NCBI GenBank assembly: GCA_963725315.1
Contig: CAVRYA010000009.1
Location: forward strand, 186,001 to 250,000
Reading direction: 5' to 3'
DNA length: 64,000 nt
From: JBBRHQ01 sp963725315
Lineage (GTDB): Bacteria > Actinomycetota > Thermoleophilia > Solirubrobacterales > 70-9
Positions 42,881 to 52,992 of this stretch are shown here, one piece after another. Positions within the stretch are counted from its first letter, which is position 1, and each line of letters starts with the position of its first letter. The notes beneath the pieces are model-generated. The model searched no databases, was not told the origin of the DNA, and saw only the letters and a program-made list of their open reading frames with translations. Position numbers and translations under genes: made by a program.

Positions 42881-44933
42881 GGAGGGTCGGCGCACGGGCG
42901 GCTCTCGCGCTTGCTGCGGGGCCTGGCGCTCTGGGCGCTCACCGCGCTCGCCTTCCTCGTGCTGGCCGCGGTGGTCCCGGGGATCGGCGTCCCGCGCTAC
43001 GGGACCGCCCTGCTGGCGACGGCGACGATCGCGATCCTCAACGGGCTTCTCTGGCCGCTGCTCATCCGCGTGGCGCTGCCGCTGACGATCCTCACCTTCG
43101 GCCTCGCCTCGCTGGTGCTGAACGGGATCATCATCACCCTGGCGCTGGAGATCGTCGAGGGCGCCGACCCGAGCCTCCTGGGGGCGATCGCAGTCGCCTT
43201 CTTCCTCGCCCTGGTCGAGATGGTCCTCACCCCGGCGGTCGGCATCGACCCCGATGCGCGGTCGCTGCGGGTGGTGCGGCGCCGCGCCCGCAAGGCACGG
43301 AAGCAGAACCGCACCGACGTCCCCGGGGTGATCCTCTTCGAGATCGACGGGCTCGCCGAGCCGGTGCTGCGCCGGGCGCTGGAGGAGGGGCATGCGCCGA
43401 CCATGGCCCGCTGGATCTCCGACGGCAGCCATCGCCTCCTCGGCTGGGAGTGCGACCTCTCCTCGCAGACCGGGGCGAGCCAGGCGGGACTGCTGCTCGG
43501 AAGCAACCACGACATGCCCGCCTTCCGCTGGCACGAGAAGGACAGCGGCCGCACGATCGTCTCCAACCGGATGATGGACGCGGTCGAGATCGAGCGCCGC
43601 CGCTCCGACGGCGGTGGCCTGCTCGCCGGCGGAGGCGCCAGCCGCGGCAACATGTTCCGCGGCGACGCGCCGCGCTGCTCGGTGACGATGAGCACGATCC
43701 GGGCGCCGGGCCGGACCGGCAGCGGCGAGTTCTTCGCCTACTTCGCGCGACCCCTTCGGATTCGCCCGCACCGTGCTCCTCTACCTCGCTGACGTCTTCT
43801 CCGAGTACCGGGCGGCGCGGCGCCAGCGCCGCAGTGGAGCCGAGCACGTCAACCGCGGTGGGGCCTATCCATGGATGAGAGCGGCGATCACCGTCGCGAT
43901 GCGCGACCTCAACGTCGCCCTGCTGATGGGCGACGTCGTCGAGGGGATCCCGGTCGTCTACTCGACCTTCGTCGGCTACGACGAGGTCGCCCACCACTCC
44001 GGGATCACCGAGCCGGACGCCTTCGCCGTGCTGCGCCGCCACGACGCCGAGCTGGCCCGGCTGGAGCGGGCGGTCCGGCTGGCGCCCCGCCCCTACCGCC
44101 TCGTGGTCCTCTCCGACCACGGCCAGACCCAGGGCCGGCCCTTCCGCCAGCGCTACGGCCTCACCCTCGAGGAATTGGTCGAGGGGGCGATGGGGGGCGT
44201 CGACGTCTTCGCCCCGGCCTCGCCCGACGAGGGCTTCGCCACGCTCGGCGGGGCGCTGACGGAGGCCCGCGCCGAGGAGAGCGTCGCCGGGCGCATCGTC
44301 GCCCGCGCCACCCGCAACCGGCTCGTGGACGGCGAGGTGGCGCTCGCCTCCAACCGGGAAGCGATGGAGCAGATGAGCGCGGAGAAGGGCGCCGCGAGCC
44401 CTGCGGTCGTGCTCGCCTCGGGGGGGCTCGGGCTGATCACCCTCAGCGCCAGCCGCGAGCGGATGAGCGTGGGGGAGATCGGCGAGCTCTATCCGGGCCT
44501 GATCGAGACGGTCAGCGCCCATCCCGGGATCGGATTCGTGATGGTCCGCTCCGAGAGGGCCACGCGATCGTCCTCGGCGGCTCGGGGGCGCGCGACCTCG
44601 AGGACGACAGCGTCACCGGCGAGGACCCTCTGCGCCATTTCGGCCCGAACGCCGCCGATCACCTGCGGCGCACCGACGGCTTCCCGCACTGCCCGGACAT
44701 CCTCGTCAACTGCGCCTTCGACCCCGAGCGCAACGAGGTGGCTCCCTTCGAGGAGTTCATGGGATCCCACGGAGGCGCTCGGCGGCTGGCAGATGCACCC
44801 CTTCGCGCTCGTCCCGGCGCAGTGGAGCACCGAGCCGACTCCGATCGTCGGGGTCGAGGCGATGCACGTGCAGCTGCGGCGCTGGCTCGACGAGACCGGG
44901 CTCGACCTTCGCCCCCACCGCGCCCGGGGCTGA
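42877..44933 (+). CDS. Holin-like membrane domain fused to alkaline-phosphatase-type hydrolase (four apparent frame errors)
   Basis: Corrected length 684 residues. The first 120 residues hold four helices (LWALTALAFLVLAAVVPGIG, TALLATATIAILNGLLWPLL, SLLGAIAVAFFLALVEMVLTP) of the phage-holin-4_2 type. After a basic linker comes a phosphodiesterase-like domain: VILFEIDGLAEPVLRRAL (metal Asp), SQTGASQAGLLLGSNHDMPAF, STFVGYDEVAHHSG, LVVLSDHGQTQG. Frame breaks fall at 42896-42898, 43744-43754, 44551-44560 and 44771-44780. Removing one base at the first, second and fourth, and adding one at the third, gives one continuous protein ending at 44933. Start ATG overlaps the MBL stop. Likely an envelope-lipid or polymer phosphatase/transferase. 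Confidence 0.72.
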
Positions 44934-44966
44934 GCGCTCCCCGCGGGCTATCGTGGGCCGGCCGAG

Positions 44967-46076
44967 ATGAGGATCCTCTACGGAGTCAACGGCGAAGGCA
45001 TGGGGCACGCCACCCGCTCGGAGGTCGTGATCGACTCCCTGCTCGGCCGCCACGAGGTCAGGGTGTTCGCCTCCGGCGCCGCCTTCCGCCACCTCAGCGA
45101 GCGGCTGCCCGCGGTCGAGCAAGTCTTCGGGCCGACCTTCGCCCTCGACGAGGGGCAGATCCGACGCTGGCAGACGGTCCTCCAGAACGTCCGCAGCGCC
45201 CGCGAGGAGCTGCCCGAGGGGGTGAAGGCCTGGGCGCAGGAGGTGGACGAGTGGCGGCCCGACGTCGTGATCAGCGACTTCGAGCCGGTCTCCGCCGCCT
45301 TCGCGCGCTGGGCCAGGACCCCGCTGATCGCGGTGGACAACATCAACGCGATCGACCGCTGCCGTCACGGCCGCCGGATCATCGGCGCCGAGCGGGACGA
45401 CTACCTGATCGCCCGGGCGCTGGTCCGGGGCATGGTGCCGGGGGCTGCCTCCTACGTGGTCACGACCTTCTTCCGCCCCCCGCTGGCGCGCAAGCGGACC
45501 ACCCTGGTGCCGCCGATCCTCCGCCCCGAGATCGCCGCCGCCAGCGCCGAGGAGGGGGAGCACCTGATCGTCTACTGGGGCGGCGAGCCCAAGCTGCTCG
45601 AGGCGCTGCGAGGCAGCGGGGTGCGCTGCCTCGTCTACGGCATGCGCGGCGGGCCGGAGGAGGTCGAGGTCGAGGGCAACCTGGAGTTCCGGCCGCCCTC
45701 GAACCAGGGCTTCGTCGAGGCGCTGCGGACCTGCCGAGGTGTCGTCGCAGGAGGCGGGTTCTCGCTGCTCAGCGAGGCCGTGTACCTTGGCAAGCCGGTG
45801 CTGTCGGTACCGCTGAGAGGACAGTTCGAGCAGCTGATGAACGCCCGCTATCTGGAGGCGCGGCGCTACGGGCTCTGCGCCGAGGACCCGGGGGAGACCG
45901 TGCTCGCCCGCTTCCTCGAGGAGCTTCCGAGCTTCCGAAAGGCCCTGCGGGCCTACCGCCAGGACGGCAACGTCGTCGCCCTGAAGACGATCGAGGAGCG
46001 CGCCGAGGCCGCGGCAGAGGCCGCGCCCTCGCGGGGCTCGCGACGCCGGCGGCGGCGCGGGAGGGCGAGCGGGTGA
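44967..46076 (+). CDS. Glycosyltransferase, GT28/MJ1255-like
   Basis: 369 residues. RILYGVNGEGMGHATRSEVVIDSL is the GT-B N-terminal Gly loop of the MJ1255/VC2487 group. VVISDFEPVSAAFARWA and IAVDNINAIDRC follow. The C-domain has HLIVYWGGEP and GVVAGGGFSLLSEAVYLGKPVLSVPLRGQFEQLMNARYLE, the donor-site pattern of MurG-like enzymes. Its tail is Arg-rich. It overlaps the deacetylase start (GTGA). It probably adds a sugar to a lipid or polymer carrier of the envelope. Confidence 0.87.
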   Translation: MRILYGVNGEGMGHATRSEVVIDSLLGRHEVRVFASGAAFRHLSERLPAVEQVFGPTFALDEGQIRRWQTVLQNVRSAREELPEGVKAWAQEVDEWRPDVVISDFEPVSAAFARWARTPLIAVDNINAIDRCRHGRRIIGAERDDYLIARALVRGMVPGAASYVVTTFFRPPLARKRTTLVPPILRPEIAAASAEEGEHLIVYWGGEPKLLEALRGSGVRCLVYGMRGGPEEVEVEGNLEFRPPSNQGFVEALRTCRGVVAGGGFSLLSEAVYLGKPVLSVPLRGQFEQLMNARYLEARRYGLCAEDPGETVLARFLEELPSFRKALRAYRQDGNVVALKTIEERAEAAAEAAPSRGSRRRRRRGRASG

Positions 46077-46819
46077 GGCCCGCCGCCCTCGGCGCGCTCG
46101 GCACCCTCGGCGCCGCCGCGGCAGGCGCCGCGATCTACAACGGCCAGGTCCCCACCTCCCAGCTCTACGGACGGACGATCTGCCGGGTCCCGGAGGCCGG
46201 TCAGGCGATCGCCCTCACCTACGACGACGGCCCCAATCCCCGTCACACGGTGCGGCTGATGGACCTGCTCGAGCGCCACGACGCCAGGGGCACCTTCTTC
46301 CTGGTCGGTTGCTGGGCCGAGCGCGAGCCGGGCATGGTGCGCGAGATCGTCGATCGCGGTCACGCGATCGGCAACCACACCTTCACCCACCCGACCATGC
46401 CGCTGCGCTCGGCGGCGAGCATCCGCGAGGAGCTGCGGCGCTGCCGCGAGGCCGTGGAGGCGGCCGGGCGCAGCTTCACGGAGATCGACGGAGAGGCGCT
46501 GATGCGACCGCCCTACGGGCGGCGGCGCCCCGGCACGCTGCGGACCATGCGCGAGCAGGGATACGTGCCGGTGCTCTGGTCGATCACCTGCTTCGACTGG
46601 CGGCGGCGCGAGACCGCCGAGACGATCGCGAGGCGGGCGCTGAAGGCCCGCGGCGGGGACATCATCCTGCTGCACGACGGCGACCACAAGGTGCCCGAGG
46701 GCGACCGGGCGGCCTCGGTCGCGGCCACCGAGCGGGCGCTCGAGGGCCTCGGTGCCGAGGGCTACCGCTTCCCCACCGTCCCCGAGATGGTCGCCCGCGG
46801 CCGGGCGCCCCAACCGTGA
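46073..46819 (+). CDS. Polysaccharide deacetylase (NodB/CE4)
   Basis: 248 residues. IALTYDDGPNPRHTVRLMDLL is motif 1 with the metal and catalytic Asp. GHAIGNHTFTHPTMPL is the His-x3-His motif. MRPPYGRRRPGTL is motif 3, FDWRRR motif 4 and IILLHDGDH motif 5, in the right order. An Ala-rich helix at the N-terminus (ALGALGTLGAAAAGAAIYNG) may be a signal anchor. The GTG start overlaps the GT28-like stop. Would remove acetyl groups from GlcNAc-type polymers. Confidence 0.9.
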   Translation: MRPAALGALGTLGAAAAGAAIYNGQVPTSQLYGRTICRVPEAGQAIALTYDDGPNPRHTVRLMDLLERHDARGTFFLVGCWAEREPGMVREIVDRGHAIGNHTFTHPTMPLRSAASIREELRRCREAVEAAGRSFTEIDGEALMRPPYGRRRPGTLRTMREQGYVPVLWSITCFDWRRRETAETIARRALKARGGDIILLHDGDHKVPEGDRAASVAATERALEGLGAEGYRFPTVPEMVARGRAPQP

Positions 46820-46834
46820 CCGGAGTCGCAGCGC

Positions 46835-48234
46835 ATGTCGAATGCGGACGTCGCCTGGCTGCACATGGACCAGCCGACCAACCTGATGGTGATCACCGGT
46901 GTCCTCTGGTTCGGTGAGGTACCTGCCTGGGACCGGGTGCGCGAGGTGATCGCGGAGCGCCTGGTCGCCCCCTTTCCCCGCTTCTCCCAGCGGGTCGTCG
47001 AGGGAGGGCCGCGGCTTTCGGGGCCGCACTGGGAGGAGGATCCGAACTTCGACCTCGACCTCCATCTCCATCGCGTCGCCCTGCCGGCGCCCGGCGATCG
47101 CGCTGCTCTGCAGGCCTGGTCGCTGATCTCACCTCGACACCGTTGGATCACTCCAGGCCGCTCTGGCAGTTCCACCTGGTGGACGGCTACGAGGGGGGCG
47201 CGGCGATGATCGCCCGCATCCACCACGCGATCGCCGATGGGATCGCGCTCGCCCGCGTCCTGCTCTCGCTCACCGACTCCTCGCCCGACGCCGGTCTGGC
47301 GCCCGCGGTCGAAGACGCCCCAAGCGCCGGGCGGGGGCGCAGCCGCCTGGGGGCGCTCGCCGGCTCCGCCCGCGAGGCGGCCGGCCTCGCCCGCGGGGCT
47401 GCCGGCGCGATCGCACACGAGTCGCTCGAGGTGGCACGGCATCCCTCGCACCTCGTCGACATCGCGGCGACCACGCGCGAGGACGCCGGCACCCTGCGCA
47501 GGGTGCTGCTGCCGGCGCCCGACCCGCCGTCCCCGCTGAAGGGAGAGATGGGGGTGGCGAAGGGGGTCGCCTGGTCGGCGCCGATCGCGCTGGAGGAGGT
47601 GAGGACGATGGGGCATGAGACCGGGACCACGATCAACGACATCGTCGTCACCGCCGTGGCGGGTGCGCTGCGCCGCTACCTGCGCTCCCGCGACAGCCCG
47701 GTCGAGGAGCTGACCGCGTCGGTCCCCTTCAACCTGCGACCGCTCGATCAGCCGCTGCCCTCCGAGCTGGGCAACCGCTTCGGCCTTGTCCTGCTGCGGC
47801 TGCCGCTGGGGATCGGGGATCGCCGCCGGCGCCTGCGCGAGGTGCACCGCCGGATGGAGGAGATCAAGCACTCACCGGAGGGGGCCGTCTCCTACGGCGT
47901 CCTCGACGCGGTCGGGAGGACGCCGCTGGCGGTCGAGCAGCGCCTGCTCGACCCGTTCACGGCCAGCGCCAGCGCAGTGGTGACGAACGTCCCCGGCCCG
48001 CGCCAGCCCGTCTATCTCGCCGGGTCCAAGGTGGACGGGGTCCTGGTCTGGGCGCCTTCGGCGGGCGGGACCTCGACCACCGTCTCGATCTTCAGCTATG
48101 ACGGCCAGATCAGGATCGGCGTGATGGCCGACGCGAAGCTGGTCCCCGACCCCGGCGCGGTGGTCCGAGCCTTCGAGCGCGAGGTCGAGGCCCTGCTCCG
48201 GCTGAAGCGGCGGCCGATCGGGACCACCGGCTGA
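46835..48234 (+). CDS. Wax ester synthase/diacylglycerol acyltransferase (WS/DGAT; apparent 1-base deletion)
   Basis: Corrected length 466 residues. It esterifies fatty acyl-CoA with a long-chain alcohol or diacylglycerol. The N-terminal half DVAWLHMDQPTNLMVITGVLWF and FSQRVVEGGPRLSGPHWEEDPNFDLD is typical. Adding one C at 47114-47119 leads into LVADLTSTPLDHSRPLWQFHLV and the active site RIHHAIADGIAL (HHxxxDG). ELTASVPFNLRP, GNRFGLVLLRLP and TNVPGPRQPVYLAGS are further WS/DGAT motifs. It could make storage lipid or an envelope lipid. Confidence 0.88.
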
Positions 48235-48270
48235 GCGTCCGGCGTTACGGTATGCGCGGGAGCCGATTAG

Positions 48271-50875
48271 TTGGCCACGACGCAGACCCAGCCAGCAGCA
48301 GAGGCGGTCGTCGACGCCGCCCAGGCTGATCGCCTGGACGGCTTCGTCGAGCGAGCTGCCGCAGCGGCGGAGACGCTTCCGGCGGCTCGACCAGGAGGCG
48401 GTCGACGAGATCGTCTGGGCGATGGTCGTCGCCGGGCTCGACAGCGCGGTGGAGCTGGCCGAGCTGGCGATGCAGGAGACCGGCTTCGGCGTGCTCGAGG
48501 ACAAGGTGGTGAAGAACTACATCGCCACCGAGTTCCTCTACGACTACCTCAAGGACAAGCGCTCGGTCGGGGTGATCGACGAGGACCCCAAGAGCGGGAT
48601 CGAGTACGTGGCCGAGCCGATCGGCGTCGTCCTGGCGCTGCTGCCGATCACCAACCCGACCTCGACCGCGCTGTTCAAGTCGATCGTCGCGACGAAGACG
48701 CGCAACGCGATCGTCTTCCGTCCCTCCGCGCGGGCTGCCGGCTGCGCCGTGCGCGCCGTGGAGATCCTCCAGGAGGCGGGCGAGGCCGCCGGCCTCCCCG
48801 CCGACGCCCTGCAGGTGATCCCCGACCCGACGCTCGACGTCTCCCAGTACCTCTTCCACCACGACGGCATCGACCTGATCTGGACGACCGGGGGGCCGAA
48901 GGCGGTCGCCGCCGCGAACGCGGCCGGCAAGCCGACGCTCAGCGTCGGCGCAGGCAACGCGCCCGTCTACGTGCACCGCAGCGCCGACATCGGCATGGCG
49001 GTGGTCGACGTGCTGATCTCCAAGACCTTCGACGCCTCGGTGATCTGCCCGGCCGAGCAGACCTGCGTGATCGACGAGACGATCTACGACGAGGCGGTCG
49101 CCGAGTTCGAGCGCCTCGGCGGGCGGATGCTCGACGCCGAGGAGGTCGAGCGCCTCTCCGGGCTCGCCTTCGAGCCCGACGGGCGGGTCGACGTGCGCGC
49201 CCTCGGGCAGTCGTGCGCCAACCTCGGCGCGATGGGCGACTTCCCTGTGGCCGAGGACGTCAAGGTGCTGCTCGCGCCACTGCCGTCCGAGCCGGAGGCG
49301 CTGGCCGCGCACCCGCTGATCCAGGAGAAGCTGATGCCGGTCCTCGGGCTGGTCCGCTCGCCCTCGGTCGAGCACGCGGTCGCCACCTGCGAGCTGGTCA
49401 CCGAGCACGGCGGGCTCGGGCACACCTCGGCCGTCTACGCGTCCGACGAGGACGTGATCGCGCTCTTCGCGGGGCGGGTGAGGACCGGCCGCATCCTCGT
49501 CAACGCCCCCACCGCGGTGGGGGCCCTGGGTGGCATCTACAACTCCCTCACGCCCACCTTCTCGCTCGGCTGCGGGACCTGGGGCGGCTCGAACACCACC
49601 GACAACGTCAACTACCTCAACCTGCTCAACGTGAAGACCGTCTCGCGCCGCCAGGCGCCCCCGCAGTGGTTCCGGGTTCCATCCGACACCTACTTCAACG
49701 CCGGCGCGATCGACAGCCTGCGCGAGCTGAAGGCCGTCAGGTCGCTGCTCGTCACCGACCTCGACGGCGAGGCGCGCGGGGTGGCCGAGGAGGTGCGCCC
49801 CTACCTGGAGGGCGCCGGCGTCCACGTCTTCTCGGAGATCACCCCGGAGCCGACCGAGGAGCAGATCCGCGCCGGGACCGAGGTCCTGGGGGAGTTCGGC
49901 GCCGACTGCATCGTCGCCGTCGGCGGCGGCTCGGTGCTCGACGCCGCCAAGGCGATGCGGCTCTTCCACGAGAGCCCCGACGTCTCGCTGAAGGAGCTCT
50001 CGCTGCCCTTCCTCGACGCCCGCAAGCGCGTCGCCCACTACCCCGAGGTCGAGCACACGGTGCGGATGGTCGCGGTGCCGACCACAGCCGGCACCGGCTC
50101 GGAGGTCTCGCCGGCTGCTGTGGTCAGCGCGGGGGGGCGCAAGGTGACGCTGGTCGACTACTCGCTGGTCCCCGACATGGCGATCATCGACCCGACCCTG
50201 ACCCTCTCGATGCCGCCGGCGGTGACCGCGGACACCGGCATCGACGCGCTCACCCACGCGCTCGAGGCCGGGGTCTCGATCTTCGCCTCGCCCTACACCG
50301 ACGCCTTCTGCATGCAGGCGATCAACCTGATCATGGAGGCGCTGCCGCGGGCCTGCGCCGACGGCGGCGACCTCGAGGCGCGCACCGCGATGTCGAACGC
50401 AGCGACGATCGCCGGGCTGGCCTTCTCCAACGCCTTCGTCGGCGTCAACCACGCGCTCGCCCACGCCGTCGGCGCCCGCTTCGGCATCGCCCACGGGCGC
50501 GCCAACGGCATCTTCCTGCCGCACGTGCTGCGCTACAACGCCTCGATCCCGACCAAGTTCATGCCGGCGCCCGGCTACGCGACCTACGTCGCCCCCGACA
50601 AGTACGCGCAGATGGGCTGGGTGCTGGGACTCGGCGGCAAGGGGATGGAGGAGCGGCGGGAGCGCTTCTTCGGCCGCGTCGACGAGCTGCTCGACGCGGT
50701 CGGCATGCCCCGCTCGCTGGCCGAGACCGGACTGGATCGCGAGGAGTTCGAGGCCGCCCTGCCGGACCTGGTCAAGGCCGCCTTCGCCGACCCGAGCGTG
50801 AGGACCAACCCGCGGATGCCGATGATCGCCGAGCTGACCTCGCTGCTCACCGCCGCCTACGAGGGGCGCCCGTAG
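48271..50875 (+). CDS. adhE: Bifunctional acetaldehyde-CoA/alcohol dehydrogenase AdhE (apparent +1 frame error)
   Basis: Corrected length 867 residues, the normal size of AdhE. The TTG at 48271 has GGGAG upstream. The frame breaks at 48371-48382; removing one base gives AETLRRLDQEAVDEIVWAMVVAGL. The ALDH half (to about 450) has EPIGVVLALLPITNPTSTALFKS and the catalytic Cys in DASVICPAEQT. The iron-dependent ADH half has CIVAVGGGSVLDAAKAM, TTAGTGSEVSP, TADTGIDALTHALEAGVS and the iron His motif NHALAHAVGARFGIAHG. It converts acetyl-CoA to ethanol (or the reverse) and suggests fermentative or ethanol-using capacity. Confidence 0.92.
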
Positions 50876-50900
50876 CGCGACCCGCCGCCGCGGCGGCGTG

Positions 50901-50906
50901 GATAAT
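50901..50906 (+). promoter_or_regulatory. -10 box GATAAT of the DUF6458 gene
   Basis: GATAAT ends 6 nt before the GTG at 50913, supporting that leaderless start over the GTG at 50898. Confidence 0.5.
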
Positions 50907-50912
50907 GGCGCG

Positions 50913-51104
50913 GTGACGATCGGGGCCTCGATCTTCCTGCTCGCCGTCGGGGCGATCGCCCGCTACGCGGTCAAGGACAGCTGGGCTGCGGTCGACATCC
51001 CCACAGTGGGGCTGATCCTGATGATCGCCGGCGCCCTCGGCCTGGTGATCGGCCTCTTCCAGGAGTTCGGTCAGCGGAACAGCGCGCCGCCTCCCCCTCG
51101 CTGA
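50913..51104 (+). CDS. Small two-helix membrane protein (DUF6458-like)
   Basis: 63 residues. TIGASIFLLAVGAIARYAV, then AVDIPTVGLILMIAGALGLVIGL, is the two-helix layout of actinobacterial DUF6458 proteins, function unknown. The Pro-rich tail is cytosolic or external. The GTG at 50913 is favoured by the GATAAT box and by the usual family N-terminus (MTIG-). Confidence 0.75.
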   Translation: MTIGASIFLLAVGAIARYAVKDSWAAVDIPTVGLILMIAGALGLVIGLFQEFGQRNSAPPPPR

Positions 51105-51186
51105 GATCCGCTGGGCCGGTGAGCCGGCTTGACCGCGACGCCCGACGAGCGGTGAGCCGATCGCGGTGCGGGGCCAGCGAAGCCGG

Positions 51187-52845
51187 CTATGGAGGGCTCG
51201 CCTTCTGCTCGAGCCCAGCGAGGTCACGGGCCCCTGGCTGCGGCTGCGCGCCCGGTTGCACCGCTGGGATGCCTCCGGTGAAGAGCAGCGCGACGAGAGC
51301 CATCAGGGCCATGATCGAGATCGCCACGCGCAGCCCATCGATCCGGGCCTGCGAGTTCGTTTCGACGACCGCATCGGCGGTCCGGGGCGGGACCCTTGCG
51401 TCTTTGAGCGCGGCCTCGAGGTCGTCGTCGGAGAGGAAAGGGATCCCGCCCGCAAGATTCGTCTGCGCCTGGGTAGCGAGGCGGTTGGGAACGTCGGGGT
51501 TGTCCTTGATCCCGGTGAAGAACGATGCGGTCAACGCCGAGATCAGCAGTGCGCCGGCCAGTGCGGTGCCGATCGACGCGCCTAGTTGTGTGCCGGTGTT
51601 CTGAAGCCCGCCCACCTCCCCGCTCTTCTCGTCGGGCACCGAGGAGACGGTCACGCTTCCGAGCTGCGAGGCCATCGCGCCGAGCCCGGCCCCTGCGAGC
51701 AGCAACGGCCAGGTGACGATCTCCGGGCCGGCACTGATGTCGAGCAGTCCAACCAAGAGGACGAGGCCGGCGAACAGGAAAATGAATCCGAGGCGGACGA
51801 CGCGCCGCGGTGACGCGTCTGGAAACAGCCTGGGGACGCCGGCGGCGAAGAGGAGCAGCGAGAGCGAGAGTGGTAAGAGCCGCACACCGGTCTCGATCGC
51901 CGACAGCCCGAGCGCGATCGATAGGAACAGAGGAATGGCGAAGAACGTTCCAGCCTGAACCATGAACATGAAGAGGAACGAGATCACCCCGCTTCGCAGC
52001 TGGATGTTGCGGAGCATGGAAGGGTCGATCAGCGCGCCCTGGCCGTGCTCGATGCGCCGGTTCTCCCAGACCACGAAAAGGGCCATGACCGCACCGCCGA
52101 CGAAGATCAGCCAGATCACCGGTGAGAGCCCCAGCCACTCGGGAGCCTCGGGCTTTGGCATCACCAGACCCCACGTTCCCGACCGCAGGATCCCCAGCAC
52201 GATCAGGGCGAGGCCGAGCGCCGAGAGCGCGGTGCCCACCAGGTCAAGCTTGACCCCCTCCTCCGCCGGGGTGTCCTCCATCCGCCGGGTCAGAAGAAGG
52301 ATCACCAGCACGATCAGGACCTCGCCCGCGAACACCCACCGCCAAGAAGCGTAGGTTGTAAAGGCGCCGCCGACCAACGGCCCCAGCGCCGCTGCGATCG
52401 CGCCGGCAGCGGCGACGAGACCGTAGGCGCGCGGGCGTTCGGGCTTTCCGAAGTTCGAGGCGACCAGGGCCACGATCGCCGGCATGATCAGCACGGCGCC
52501 CAGGCCCTCGAGAAACGACCACCCGATCATCAGCACGGTCAGGTTCGGCGCCAATGAAGTGGTGAACGACCCGCAGGCATAGATGATGCAGCCGAGGCCG
52601 AATGCGCGCTTGCGGCCCATTATCTCGCCGACCTTGCCGCCTGTGATCATGAACGAGGCCATCACCAGCGTGTAGAGCGTGATCGCCGTCTGGATCCCGG
52701 TCACGGTGGTCCCGACATCGTCGGCGACCGTTGCGATCGCCGTGTTCATAACCGTGGTGTCGAGGGCCATGACGAACTGCCCCGCAGCCAGCGTCAGCAG
52801 GACAACCCCGGTCGCGCCCGGGCTTCGCCCACCCCCTTCGGTCAA
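51187..52845 (-). CDS. MFS drug exporter, DHA2 (EmrB/QacA) family
   Basis: 552 residues with 14 predicted helices. VMALDTTVMNTAIATVADDVG is motif D1, GGKVGEIMGRKRAFGLG motif A, and AYGLVAAAGAIAAALGPLVGGAFTTYASWRWVF motif C, as in 14-helix proton-drug antiporters. A large extracytoplasmic loop near the C-terminus (about residues 465-525) is common in EmrB-like proteins. No regulator is adjacent. Substrate unknown. Confidence 0.9.
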   Translation of the reverse strand: MTEGGGRSPGATGVVLLTLAAGQFVMALDTTVMNTAIATVADDVGTTVTGIQTAITLYTLVMASFMITGGKVGEIMGRKRAFGLGCIIYACGSFTTSLAPNLTVLMIGWSFLEGLGAVLIMPAIVALVASNFGKPERPRAYGLVAAAGAIAAALGPLVGGAFTTYASWRWVFAGEVLIVLVILLLTRRMEDTPAEEGVKLDLVGTALSALGLALIVLGILRSGTWGLVMPKPEAPEWLGLSPVIWLIFVGGAVMALFVVWENRRIEHGQGALIDPSMLRNIQLRSGVISFLFMFMVQAGTFFAIPLFLSIALGLSAIETGVRLLPLSLSLLLFAAGVPRLFPDASPRRVVRLGFIFLFAGLVLLVGLLDISAGPEIVTWPLLLAGAGLGAMASQLGSVTVSSVPDEKSGEVGGLQNTGTQLGASIGTALAGALLISALTASFFTGIKDNPDVPNRLATQAQTNLAGGIPFLSDDDLEAALKDARVPPRTADAVVETNSQARIDGLRVAISIMALMALVALLFTGGIPAVQPGAQPQPGARDLAGLEQKASPP

Positions 52846-52977
52846 GGCATTCCCTTCGACGCCCGGAGTCCGAGGCTGATCCGCGGTTGCCTCTGCACGG
52901 GAGAGAACCTACCGTGGGGCCGGGCCGGCGAACCTCGCCGCAGCTGGTCCGTTGGGCGGCGCCCATTCGATCCGGGC

Positions 52978-52983
52978 TAGGCT
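52978..52983 (+). promoter_or_regulatory. -10 box TAGGCT of the HicA-like gene
   Basis: TAGGCT ends 9 nt before the GTG at 52993; no ribosome site. Confidence 0.4.
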
Positions 52984-52992
52984 TGGCCTCAG

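Noticed and set aside
42877..43300. Phage or prophage origin suggested by the holin-like domain
   Set aside because: No integrase, structural or lysis genes; the domain is fused to a hydrolase and sits in an envelope cluster. Such four-helix domains are common in bacterial chromosomes.
43871..46819. A 982-codon plus-strand frame crossing three genes
   Set aside because: Only its last 248 codons (deacetylase) and a short stretch near 44.56-44.77 kb are genuine; the rest is out of frame relative to the phosphodiesterase and GT28-like genes.
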